Below, one piece after another: positions 9,603 through 17,172 of a stretch of 64,000 bases of DNA. The DNA is from JBBQUN01 sp963698395 (GTDB taxonomy: Bacteria > Actinomycetota > Acidimicrobiia > Acidimicrobiales > SZUA-35): the NCBI GenBank assembly GCA_963698395.1, contig CAVOQQ010000008.1, positions 496,001-560,000 of the forward strand. The letters run 5' to 3'. Each line of letters starts with the position of its first letter. Within the stretch, counting starts at the first letter, position 1. Position numbers and translations under genes: made by a program. The notes beneath the pieces are model-generated. The model had not been told where the DNA came from, did not search any database, and saw only the letters and a list, made by a program, of their open reading frames with translations.

Positions 9603-9896
9603 TCAGGCCTCGTCGGGTTCGTTGATGGGGGTCGACCGGATCTCGAGGAAGTCCGAGACGGCGAGTGACGCCAATGCTCGTTCGAACGATGGCCAGCGTC
9701 GTTGGTCGATCGAGAGCGCATCGAAGGCCGCCCGAGCCGACCGATGGTGCTCGAGACTCTCGACCAGGGCGACCAGATCAGGCGATCGAAGGAAGTTCAG
9801 GCGCCGGTTGTCGTAGTGGTAGGCCATGGCCCCGAAGGGCTCGGGGCGCAACGCCACCCTCGAGTGGAGCCGCCACGGTTTGGCTGCGTCGAACAA
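9603..9896 (-). CDS. mftB: Mycofactocin precursor-binding chaperone
   Basis: About 97 residues, resembling MftB, the small RRE-fold protein that binds the MftA leader and presents it to MftC. PWRLHSRVALRPEPFGAMAYHYDNRRLNF is the family's conserved opening (first shown here as PWRLHSRVALRPEPF) and the C-terminus is helical. The only usable start in this frame is TTG 9896, without an obvious ribosome site; upstream the frame stays open toward mftA but has no ATG or GTG. The start may therefore be mis-set by a sequence error, or translation may be coupled to mftA. Ends 2 bases before mftC. Confidence 0.88.
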   Translation of the reverse strand: MFDAAKPWRLHSRVALRPEPFGAMAYHYDNRRLNFLRSPDLVALVESLEHHRSARAAFDALSIDQRRWPSFERALASLAVSDFLEIRSTPINEPDEA

Positions 9897-9940
9897 CGAC
9901 GGGTCGATGGGGGCGCGAGGCGTCGGCGTGACCGGCGGCC

Positions 9941-9970
9941 GGGGGTGATGACGTCGGGGGTGATGACATC
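9941..9970 (+). repeat. 15-bp tandem duplication between mftA and mftB
   Basis: GGGGGTGATGACGTC at 9941-9955 is followed directly by the same 15-mer with one change (GTC to ATC) at 9956-9970. It lies in the 114 bases between the mftB start and the mftA stop and may be the reason this spacer is longer than in tighter mftA-mftB pairs. Confidence 0.85.
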
Positions 9971-10010
9971 GTGTGCGAGACGACGGTCGGTGAGAGCCGA
10001 GGGGGAGCGA

Positions 10011-10160
10011 CTAGTAGACGCCGCACATGCCGTCGATCGAGATCTCCTCGACGAGCAGCTCTTCTTCGACCAGCAGGTCGCCTTCGACCAGGGCGTTCGT
10101 GTTGTCGATCGTCGCCTCGACAGCGGCATCGGCGGCGGTTGCGTCAGCGGTGGTTTCCAT
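10011..10160 (-). CDS. mftA: Mycofactocin precursor peptide
   Basis: A 49-residue peptide, too short for most gene callers, read by hand. ATG at 10160, TAG at 10011-10013. It ends in IDGMCGVY, the invariant C-terminus of mycofactocin precursors, whose last two residues (Val48-Tyr49) are the substrate of MftC. The leader is rich in Ala/Thr at first and then acidic, with DLLVEEELLVEE just before the core, a plausible MftB-binding region. Located between an alcohol dehydrogenase (79 bases upstream) and mftB in the same direction. Released and processed by MftE/D/F in known systems, genes that are not in this window. The start is less certain than the C-terminus. Confidence 0.95.
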   Translation of the reverse strand: METTADATAADAAVEATIDNTNALVEGDLLVEEELLVEEISIDGMCGVY

Positions 10161-10239
10161 GGGTGGCAAGCCTAGCAAAGCCGCAGGCCTCGCCCGAACT
10201 CACTCTCGGTCGGCGAAGGGAAACCGAAGCGGCAACCGC

Positions 10240-11403
10240 TCAGCGAAGGTCGAAGCACACCTTGATCGAGCCACGACGGCCGGCGTTGGCCGCATGGTCG
10301 AGGGCGTCTTCGTAGTCGGCAAGGGGATAGGTGGCCGAGACGAGCCGGCCGAGGTCTGCGGTCTCCACCAGCTCGGTCGCCAGAGCGAACGACGTGGTCG
10401 TGGTGCCGTCGGCGAGGGTCTCGGTGCCATAGGTGTAGCAGCCGAGCAGTGAGGTCTCTCGGTGCCAGAGGGCCGTCATGTCGACCGAGATTCGGCCCGG
10501 CATTCCCACGAGCACCACGGTTCCCCGTGGCCGGGCGATGCCGATGGCCTGGCCCAGCGAGGCCTCGTTGCCGACGGCATCGATGACCACGTCGGCGCCG
10601 CCGGAGAGATCATCGCCGATCATGTGGCTTCCGGTGAATCGGCGCACGGCTCGCGTCAGTTCGCCGGGCGAGACGACGAGGTCGGCACCGAGCGCGCGAG
10701 CGAGGTCGACCTGCTCGGGATACTTGGCGGCGACGATGATGGTGGCCGGTCCGGCCAGCTTCGTGACGGCAGCGAGCGCGGTGAGGCCCGCGGTGCCGGC
10801 GCCGATGATGGCGACGCAATCGTCGGGTCCGATGGGCGTGCGCAGCGCGGCATGCACGCCGACTGCGGCAGGCTCGATCATCACTGCGGCCTCGTCGGAC
10901 AGTTGGTCGGGCACCCGATGGAGCTGTGAGTCGTGGGCGACGAACTGCTGTGACCAGCCGCCGCCGGTGGAGGTGCAATAACCGGTTTGGATGCCGGGAT
11001 CGAGTGGGCCGCTGACCAGGTGTCGGTAGTCGTTGCCGTCGCCTGGCGCGGCGCCGTCGAACGGAGGCTCGAAGCCGCGAGCGGCATGGCCGAGCACCGG
11101 TTCGAGCACGACTCGGGTGCCGTCGTCGAGCGTGCCGACCACTTCATGGCCCGGAACGAACGGAAACGACACCCAGGGCTCGAAGTAGCGCGAAGCCTGC
11201 CCCTCGACGGTGGACAGGTCGGAGCCACAGATGCCGGCCAGACGGGTGTGAACCCGCTGCCAGTCCTCGCCCGGCAGATCGGGGGCGTCGCTGTCGACGA
11301 GGTGGAGAGGACCGTTCTTCGCCCCCGCTCCGGGCCGCAGTCGTGCCGCAACGGCGGCACGGGCGTATCGAACTTCTGAGCGGCGGAATTCCAGAGCTCT
11401 CAC
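10240..11403 (-). CDS. Zinc-type medium-chain alcohol dehydrogenase beside mftA
   Basis: A 387-residue MDR-family dehydrogenase: catalytic-zinc domain with RLAGICGSDLSTVEG and FPFVPGHEVVG, and a nucleotide-binding domain with AIIGAGTAGLTALAAV. The later DGTTTTSFALATELVE region and SIKVCFDLR end are ordinary for the family. GTG 11403 is the start. It lies 79 bases upstream of mftA on the same strand. Mycofactocin serves as electron carrier for nicotinoprotein alcohol dehydrogenases that hold NAD tightly, so this enzyme is a candidate partner; that is inference from position. The substrate is unknown and the four-Cys structural zinc loop is not evident. Confidence 0.82.
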   Translation of the reverse strand: MRALEFRRSEVRYARAAVAARLRPGAGAKNGPLHLVDSDAPDLPGEDWQRVHTRLAGICGSDLSTVEGQASRYFEPWVSFPFVPGHEVVGTLDDGTRVVLEPVLGHAARGFEPPFDGAAPGDGNDYRHLVSGPLDPGIQTGYCTSTGGGWSQQFVAHDSQLHRVPDQLSDEAAVMIEPAAVGVHAALRTPIGPDDCVAIIGAGTAGLTALAAVTKLAGPATIIVAAKYPEQVDLARALGADLVVSPGELTRAVRRFTGSHMIGDDLSGGADVVIDAVGNEASLGQAIGIARPRGTVVLVGMPGRISVDMTALWHRETSLLGCYTYGTETLADGTTTTSFALATELVETADLGRLVSATYPLADYEDALDHAANAGRRGSIKVCFDLR

Positions 11404-11554
11404 GGCACCTGACGCTATCGCACCGGGCGCCCGTCGCTGTCGCCCGGGCCGCGCACGGCGGTTCCGGAGGTTCGAGCCTCGGGTTCCTCACGGCGCCTGG
11501 CCGGCGTTTGTCCTGGTCGAAGCGTTGTCGTAGGGGCTGACTACGGTCGAGGAC

Positions 11555-11743
11555 ATGAGCGTGACCATTGATTGTGCGAGTTGCCGCCTCCAAGAGACCG
11601 ACGCCTGTGGCGATTGCGTCGTGACCTTCATCACCAACCGCGAGCCCAACGAAGCGGTCGTCATCGACGTCGCTTCGTTCGCCGCCATGAAGCGGCTCCA
11701 ATCGGCGGGGTTGGTGCCGGGGCTGAAACACGCCGCCGGCTGA
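11555..11743 (+). CDS. Small conserved cysteine-rich protein
   Basis: A 62-residue protein from ATG 11555. CASCRLQETDACGDCVVTFI near the N-terminus holds four Cys (CxxC, then C and CxxC-like spacing), suggesting a metal or iron-sulfur site or a redox motif; the remainder is a short alpha/beta tail ending in KHAAG. Similar small proteins are known to me from actinobacteria without a function. It sits alone between the mycofactocin locus (opposite strand) and queG. The stop lies inside a 17-bp tandem repeat tract. Confidence 0.65.
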   Translation: MSVTIDCASCRLQETDACGDCVVTFITNREPNEAVVIDVASFAAMKRLQSAGLVPGLKHAAG

Positions 11744-11801
11744 GTCACACTGCCGGCTGAAACACACCGCCGGCTGAAACACACCGCGGCTGACACACGC
11801 C
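11735..11801 (+). repeat. 17-bp tandem repeat tract
   Basis: Units GCCGGCTGAGTCACACT (11735-11751), GCCGGCTGAAACACACC (11752-11768, exactly repeated at 11769-11785) and a 16-base variant at 11786-11801, with decayed copies on both sides (11719-11734 and 11802-11817). The tract contains the stop codon of the small Cys protein and runs to within 45 bases of the queG start. Each unit carries an in-frame-independent TGA. No hairpin typical of a terminator is needed to explain it. Confidence 0.85.
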
Positions 11802-11843
11802 GGCCGACACACGAACGGCGGCGGTGGCGGGCAGGCTGGGGGA

Positions 11844-13001
11844 GTGAGCACGGCGTCCCTCCCACCACCTTCGTCACCAGGGCTGACCGACGCCGTTCTG
11901 GCTGCGGGTCGTGCGGCGGGGCTCGACGCCATCGGCGTCACCACCGCCGAGGTGCTCGAGCCGGCACGAAGCGTGCTCCACCTGCGAAAGGCCAGGGGGC
12001 TGTCAGCCGACATGGCGTTCACCTATCGCAACCCCGATCGGTCGACCGATCCAACACGATCGCTGCCGTCGGCGACGACCGTGGTCGCCGGTGCCCTGCA
12101 CTATCGGACGGCGCCCATCGACCCACCCGAGGCCCTCAGCGGTCGGGTGGCCCACTACGCCTGGACCGACCACTACGGGCGGCTGCGTGGCGCGCTCGAG
12201 GCGGCCGCCGACGTGCTCCGATCGGCCGGCCACACCGCTCGTGTCCACGCCGACGACAACCATCTGGTGGATCGCAACGTGGCGTACCGCGCCGGTCTCG
12301 GTTGGTACGGCAAGAACGCCAACCTGTTGGTTCCCGGGGCCGGAAGCTGGTTCGTCCTCGGCGGCATCCTCACCGACGCGCCGCTCGTGGTGAACACGAC
12401 CGTCGAACCCGACGGCTGTGGGTCATGTCGCCGCTGCCTCGACGACTGCCCGACGCAGGCCATCGTCGGTCCGGGAATCGTCGACGCTCGGCGATGCCTC
12501 GCCTGGCTGGTCCAAGCCCGGGGTCTGATTCCCCCCGCCTACCGAGTGGCGCTCGGCGATCGGATCTACGGCTGCGACGACTGCCAAGAGGTCTGCCCTC
12601 CCAACCTCGGAGTCGACCGTCGATCGGTGCTGCCCGAGGCGCCGGCCGAGGCCGACGCCTGGATCGAGATCGAGTGGCTGCTCGAGGCGTCCGACGACGA
12701 ACTGATGGCGCGGGTCGGACGCTGGTATCTGGCCGACCGCAATCCCGACGTCGTGCGGCGAACGGCGCTGGTCATCCTCGGCAACATCGGGGCGGGCCGT
12801 GCCGAAGGCGCGGCGCTGATCGCCCGCTACCTCGAGCACCCGAACGACCTGCTTCGAGCCCATGCGGTCTGGGCTGCCCGACGCTGCCAGCTCGATGAAC
12901 TGGTCGATCGTCGGCGCGATGACCCCAGCGAGCTCGTGCAGGCCGAGTTCGCCATCGATGTCGTGCCGGCGCCACGCCAGCCGCTCGACGGGGCAGACTG
13001 A
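11844..13001 (+). CDS. queG: Epoxyqueuosine reductase
   Basis: A 385-residue cobalamin and iron-sulfur enzyme that reduces epoxyqueuosine to queuosine in tRNA, the last step of queuosine synthesis. Visible: the N-terminal domain with DHYGRLRGALEAAADVLR, the B12-binding region around VDRNVAYRAGLGWYGKN, two ferredoxin-type 4Fe-4S sites CGSCRRCLDDCP and CDDCQEVCP, and a C-terminal HEAT-like stretch (ALVILGNIGAGRAEGAALI). GTG 11844 is the start. The next gene begins 6 bases after the stop. No other queuosine genes (queC, D, E, F, A) are in the window. Confidence 0.93.
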   Translation: MSTASLPPPSSPGLTDAVLAAGRAAGLDAIGVTTAEVLEPARSVLHLRKARGLSADMAFTYRNPDRSTDPTRSLPSATTVVAGALHYRTAPIDPPEALSGRVAHYAWTDHYGRLRGALEAAADVLRSAGHTARVHADDNHLVDRNVAYRAGLGWYGKNANLLVPGAGSWFVLGGILTDAPLVVNTTVEPDGCGSCRRCLDDCPTQAIVGPGIVDARRCLAWLVQARGLIPPAYRVALGDRIYGCDDCQEVCPPNLGVDRRSVLPEAPAEADAWIEIEWLLEASDDELMARVGRWYLADRNPDVVRRTALVILGNIGAGRAEGAALIARYLEHPNDLLRAHAVWAARRCQLDELVDRRRDDPSELVQAEFAIDVVPAPRQPLDGAD

Positions 13002-13007
13002 AGTTCT

Positions 13008-14199
13008 GTGTCGTCGTCTGCCGCCCCCCGACATCTTCTGGTCACCAACGATTTTCCCCCCAAGGTCGGTGGCATCCAGAACTATCTCCTGGAACTCTGG
13101 CAGCGTCTGCCGGCAGAACAGGCCCACGTCTACACCACGCCCTACGACGGCGCCGTGGCCTTCGACAGTCGCCAACGGTTCTCGATCGAACGATCCCCCG
13201 AACCGGTCCTGTTGCCCTTCCCCTGGCTGGTGGGGCGCATCGATCGCCTGGCCGAACGGCTCGATGCCTCGCTCGTGCTGCTCGACCCGGCGGTGCCCCT
13301 CGGGTTGATCGGTCCCCGGTTGGCCCGGCCCTACGGCGTGGTGCTGCACGGCGCCGAGGTCACGATTCCCGGTCGCTTGCCGGCGATGTCCCAGGCGTTG
13401 CGGTCGGTCCTGCGAGGCTCGTCGCTGGTCGTCTCCGCCGGCGAGTACGCGCTGCAAGAGGCCGAGCGGTGCGCCGGTCGCACGCTGCCCTCGGTGGTGA
13501 TCCCGCCCGGTGTCGATCACCACGAGTTGGTGCCGCCGACCGACGACGAGCGTGAGCGACTCCGCCGGCGATTCGGCTATCACGACACCGACATCGTCGT
13601 GAGCGTGGTCACGAGGTTGGTGCCTCGCAAGGGCATCCACACCCTGATCGACGCCGTTGCGCTCCTCCAGCCGACGATTCCCGAGCTGCGCCTCGTGATC
13701 GGCGGCACCGGGCGCGAACTCGACGCGGCTCCAGCGCCGAGCCGACGCGTCGCCGGCTCGAGTCTCGTTTCTCGGGCGGATCACCGACACCGAGAAGGCC
13801 GAGCGGTATGCCGCTGCCGATCTGATGGCCATGCCGTGCAACCAACGGTGGGGCGGCCTCGAGCAGGAGGGGTTCGGCATCGTCTTCCTCGAAGCGGCCG
13901 CTGCCGGTCTTCCGCAGATCGCCGGTCGTTCCGGCGGAGCCGATGAGGCCGTGGTCGATGGTGTCACCGGGCTGATCGTCGATGCCCCCGATCGTCCGCA
14001 GGCGGTGGCCGACGCCCTTCGCACGCTTGCGCTCGACCCAGAGCGACGTCGTGCCATGGGCACGGCGGCACGGACACGAGTCGAGCAGCACTTCGACTAT
14101 CAGACACTGGCCGATCGGCTCAGCGAGGCCATCGAGGCCACGATCGCCCAGAGCCCGATCGCCCAGAGCCCGATCGCCCAGAGAAGGAACAGCCGATGA
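13008..14199 (+). CDS. GT4-family glycosyltransferase (PimB/MgtA-like), one frameshift near 13725
   Basis: Starts at GTG 13008. NDFPPKVGGIQNYLLELW is the GT4 acceptor-side motif seen in mannosyltransferases of phosphatidylinositol mannoside synthesis (PimB/PimC, MgtA). The C-terminal donor domain has VVIPPGVDHHELVPP and VVTRLVPRKGIHTLIDAV. At about 13722-13731 one extra base shifts the frame; the sequence then continues as RADASPARVSFLGRITDTE and GLEQEGFGIVFLEAAAAGLP, with the E-x7-E motif. So the enzyme is intact if one base is removed. The C-terminus carries an IAQSP repeat. Followed by a membrane protein with ATGA overlap. Sugar and acceptor are not proven. Confidence 0.83.
14143..14184 (+). 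repeat. 15-bp in-frame tandem repeat encoding IAQSP
   Basis: ATCGCCCAGAGCCCG at 14143-14157 and 14158-14172, then a partial third copy to 14184. It encodes IAQSPIAQSPIAQ at the very C-terminus of the glycosyltransferase and is followed immediately by AGAAGGA, the ribosome site of the next gene, so copy number could change spacing without disturbing the core enzyme. Confidence 0.85.
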
Positions 14200-14789
14200 G
14201 TGGGTCCGTACCACCCCCGCCGGGCCCCGACGACGCGGTCGTCACGCCAGGACTCGACAATCCGGTGCCGGATACGTCACCGATCGTCCCGGCCGATCGG
14301 ACCGACGAGCCCGAACCGGCGCCAACGACCGGCGCGTCGGCAGCCGGGAAGAAGCCCGTCGACGTCCGACCGCTGATTCCCGCCCTGTCGGTAGGCATCA
14401 CGGCGCTCCATCTGGTGATGACCGTGGTCGGCGTCATCGTCGATGCCGATCCGGTCCGCAACGGCGTCGCCGTGATCTCGGTGGCGCTGTTCTTCCTGGG
14501 TGCCGTCAGCTTCATCGTGGCCTTCGTCCTGGCCGCCGGCCGATCCCGCTACGAAGACCTGTGGTTCGGCGGTGCCTTCTTTCTCACCGGGGGAGTGGTG
14601 CCGGCCCGGGCCCGCACCGTCCTCATGGGCTGCCTTGCGGTGCAGTGTGTGGTGGGGTTGTTGGGCGCAAGCCTGGCACCGTTCACTCCGGTGGCGTTCG
14701 TGGTCCTGGTGCCGCTCGCCGCCATGGGTCTGATGTCGCTGTACGGCGCTCGCTGGGGTGAGTTCTCGACGAAGGCAGATCAGGACTAG
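14196..14789 (+). CDS. Four-helix membrane protein of unknown function
   Basis: A 197-residue protein. The first about 65 residues are a Pro/Asp/Thr-rich, probably disordered cytoplasmic tail (VSGVPPPPGPDDAVV-like), then four hydrophobic helices: about residues 66-88, 95-115, 142-162 and 166-186. Start ATG 14196 overlaps the glycosyltransferase stop by ATGA and has AGAAGGA seven bases before. No family recognised. Position in a run with a mannosyltransferase-type enzyme and a START-like protein suggests a cell-envelope role; this is a guess by context only. Confidence 0.7.
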   Translation: MSGSVPPPPGPDDAVVTPGLDNPVPDTSPIVPADRTDEPEPAPTTGASAAGKKPVDVRPLIPALSVGITALHLVMTVVGVIVDADPVRNGVAVISVALFFLGAVSFIVAFVLAAGRSRYEDLWFGGAFFLTGGVVPARARTVLMGCLAVQCVVGLLGASLAPFTPVAFVVLVPLAAMGLMSLYGARWGEFSTKADQD

Positions 14790-14798
14790 GCTGCGCCG

Positions 14799-15272
14799 GT
14801 GGTTACCCCGATGCCGAGTAGCGAACATGCTGTCGTCCACACCTTGGTGGCAGCTGATACCGCAGCGTGTTTTGCCGTTGTGACGAACTTGGCGGATTAT
14901 CCCGAGTGGACCCACGGCGTCACGGCGGTCGACATCGTGGCTCGAGACGCCGACGGTCAACCGATCAGGGCCGAGTTCCGGGCCGAGGGCATGGGGCGGA
15001 CCACTCGCTACACCCTCGACTACGACTACAGCGATGCGCCACGCTCGGTGCGTTGGACGCTCGTGGCCGGCGACCTCACCCGCCGAATCGATGGCTCCTA
15101 CACCTTCGAGCCGGACCACGATGATCCCACCAGCACCCGGGTCACCTACGAACTCACCATCGACTTGATGGTGCCGCTGCCGGGGTTCGTGAAGCGCCGA
15201 GCAGAAACCAAGATCATGGAGGCGGCCCTCCGAGAATTCCGTCGCATGGTCGAGAGTTCCGTATCGGCCTGA
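14799..15272 (+). CDS. SRPBCC (START/polyketide cyclase-like) protein
   Basis: A 157-residue single-domain protein: FAVVTNLADYPEWTHGV at the start, a central antiparallel sheet (RYTLDYDYSDAPRSVRWTLV) and the long C-terminal helix ending MEAALREFRRMVESS, typical of the SRPBCC helix-grip fold that binds hydrophobic ligands. Homologues in actinobacteria are often annotated as cyclase/dehydrase. GTG 14799 start, ATG at 14811 is possible. Nine bases after the membrane protein, so probably in the same operon as the glycosyltransferase. Confidence 0.8.
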   Translation: MVTPMPSSEHAVVHTLVAADTAACFAVVTNLADYPEWTHGVTAVDIVARDADGQPIRAEFRAEGMGRTTRYTLDYDYSDAPRSVRWTLVAGDLTRRIDGSYTFEPDHDDPTSTRVTYELTIDLMVPLPGFVKRRAETKIMEAALREFRRMVESSVSA

Positions 15273-15395
15273 CGCATCCGTCGGGAGCTGCGGGGGCGGC
15301 CGGGCGTCGACCCGCCGTCGATGGCGGCAAAGAAATTCTGCGGAATCCTCAACTTTCCGCTTGAGTTGCCGGGCATTCCCGACGACATATCGGCC

Positions 15396-17054
15396 ATGAG
15401 AATCTTGCGCCTCGACTTTGGGCCCGACATCGGTAGTGCCGACCTCCATCCGTTCGTTTCGGTGGTGCACGGGCTCGACGAAGCCCGCACTTCACGACTC
15501 GTGTCGGCGATCCGGTCGCTCGTCACGGGTTCGGGGTTGGGCCTCGCCGGTCTGGTGGAGCACAACGGCCACCTGGTCGATGTCACTGGGCAGAACCTCG
15601 GCGACATCGGTCCGTTCACCACCGAAGACGTCGTGATGCACACGAGCCGGTTCACCGGTGGTGCCGCCTCGCTCCCTCAGCTGGTGGCGGAGTTGGACCA
15701 GCTGTCCGCCGCCGCTCGGATCGATTCGGTCTGGGTCGAAGAAGTCCGTGCCGATCTCGTGCCGACGGCGGCCGCTCGGGTGCAGCGGCTGCGAGATCAG
15801 CTCGACAAGGGTGAGGTGCAGACGATCGACATCGAAGTCCAGGGACTGCGTGCACGCCTGCGAGAGGCGATCAAGGCCGTCGATTCGACCGATCAGATCG
15901 TCACCGAATCGCCTGACGGCATCGCTGAACTGATCGTCGAGTGGACCCAACTGCAGGACGCTGAGGCTCGGTCTCGAGGCCATCTCGACGCCATTGCCGC
16001 ACGAGTGCAGCAGGCCGAGGCCGCCCTGGCCGATGCCAAGCGGTTCCTCGCCGACGCAGAGTCCGATGCCAAGCCGGTCTTGCTCTCTCCCGAGGACGAA
16101 GACCGCCTGGACCAGTTGTGCCACCCGAAGGTCGAGCGGCGCTTCCGGCCCCGTGAGCGCTCGGCGGAGACCGAGGCGGAGATCGCTGCGCTGCTCGCCA
16201 AGGTCAATCAGACGAGCTATTCCGGCTATGCCATGTTCCGCCTGATGCCGACCGCATCGGAGGAGAAGCTGGCCGCCGTCGCCGCGGCCGAAGACCAGGT
16301 CGACGAGGCTCAGGCGGAAGTCGACGAGGCTCGCCAGGCCATGGCGATCGACCAGACTGCCATCGAACTCGCGCAGATCGCCGACGGCATCAAGGCCCAG
16401 GCCCGGGCGTTCTTCGGCCCGATGTTGCCGGCCGACCTCGGACGTGCGCTGCAGGAGCACGTCGTCGAGTCGCCCAACCCGGTCTGGTTCGACCGGGTAC
16501 GAGACCTCTACGACGCCTTGCTTGCCAACGGTGTCGACGTGCCCGATGATCTCGAGCCTGAACGGCTGGCGATCTGGGCCGACGGTTGGCTGATGGACCA
16601 GGAACGGCGCGATCTCGAGGCCAACCGGGTCGACCCGGCCGTCCTCCAGGCCCAACTCGAGGAGGCCGAGAAGGCCCTCGACCGGCACGCACGGGCCATG
16701 GCCCGGATCGATCGGCTCGAAGCCAAGGCATCGGAGTCCCGTCAGCGGGTCGGCGAGCTGCGTCGACGTGTCGATCGCATCGAAGCCGGCGAGGCCTCGT
16801 CGATCGAGTCGGTGTTCGAGGGGGTATCCGAACTGGCCGAACGAGTTCGCGACAACGCCGGCGTGTCGATCCCGATCGTCATCAAGGGGAACTTCGGTGA
16901 CCTGGACGACAACGATGTCAGTGCGCTCCTCGATCGGATCGAGCCCATCGCCCAATCGGTGCAGATCGTCGTCATGACCGATCGCAACGCCGCAGCCACC
17001 TGGGCTCGGAACGTCGGCGTCCGTCGGGCACTCTGCGCCGGCACGGTCGCCTGA
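15396..17054 (+). CDS. Coiled-coil SMC/RecN-like protein lacking ATPase motifs
   Basis: A 552-residue protein from ATG 15396 (an upstream in-frame ATG at 15321 has no support). The ends look like the two half-heads of an SMC or RecN-type ATPase and the middle (about residues 150-470) is long heptad-rich helix with Glu/Ala/Arg. The N-terminus MRILRLDFGPDIG then VSVVHGLDEARTSRLVS has the place of a Walker A loop but no GKS/T. The C-terminus has GNFGDLDDNDVSALLDRIE (residues 498-516) and QIVVMTDRNAAATWARNVG, matching the D-loop and following strand, without a Walker B DD/DE. I read it as a degenerate, non-hydrolysing relative. Function unknown. Confidence 0.6.
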   Translation: MRILRLDFGPDIGSADLHPFVSVVHGLDEARTSRLVSAIRSLVTGSGLGLAGLVEHNGHLVDVTGQNLGDIGPFTTEDVVMHTSRFTGGAASLPQLVAELDQLSAAARIDSVWVEEVRADLVPTAAARVQRLRDQLDKGEVQTIDIEVQGLRARLREAIKAVDSTDQIVTESPDGIAELIVEWTQLQDAEARSRGHLDAIAARVQQAEAALADAKRFLADAESDAKPVLLSPEDEDRLDQLCHPKVERRFRPRERSAETEAEIAALLAKVNQTSYSGYAMFRLMPTASEEKLAAVAAAEDQVDEAQAEVDEARQAMAIDQTAIELAQIADGIKAQARAFFGPMLPADLGRALQEHVVESPNPVWFDRVRDLYDALLANGVDVPDDLEPERLAIWADGWLMDQERRDLEANRVDPAVLQAQLEEAEKALDRHARAMARIDRLEAKASESRQRVGELRRRVDRIEAGEASSIESVFEGVSELAERVRDNAGVSIPIVIKGNFGDLDDNDVSALLDRIEPIAQSVQIVVMTDRNAAATWARNVGVRRALCAGTVA

Positions 17055-17128
17055 CCGCTTGGTTCACCGGGGGGTCGAGGAGTCGGCCTCGCCTGAGCGC
17101 CGTGCGCGGCGTATCCTCGGCGTCGATG

Positions 17129-17172
17129 CCTCATGTCTGAACCTTCGGCACCTCATGTCTGAACCGTCGGCA
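17129..17172 (+). repeat. 22-bp tandem duplication over the start codon of the ROK kinase
   Basis: Two copies of a 22-base unit beginning CCTCATGTCTGAACC, at 17129-17150 and 17151-17172, differing at one base. Each copy contains ATGTCTGAACC. The second ATG (17155) starts the kinase; the first (17133) opens the same nine-codon peptide start but, because 22 is not a multiple of three, ends at a TGA within the second copy. Confidence 0.9.

Noticed and set aside
11719..11817. Repeat tract considered as a small CRISPR array
   Set aside because: Units are contiguous without spacers and diverge outward; no cas gene is present.
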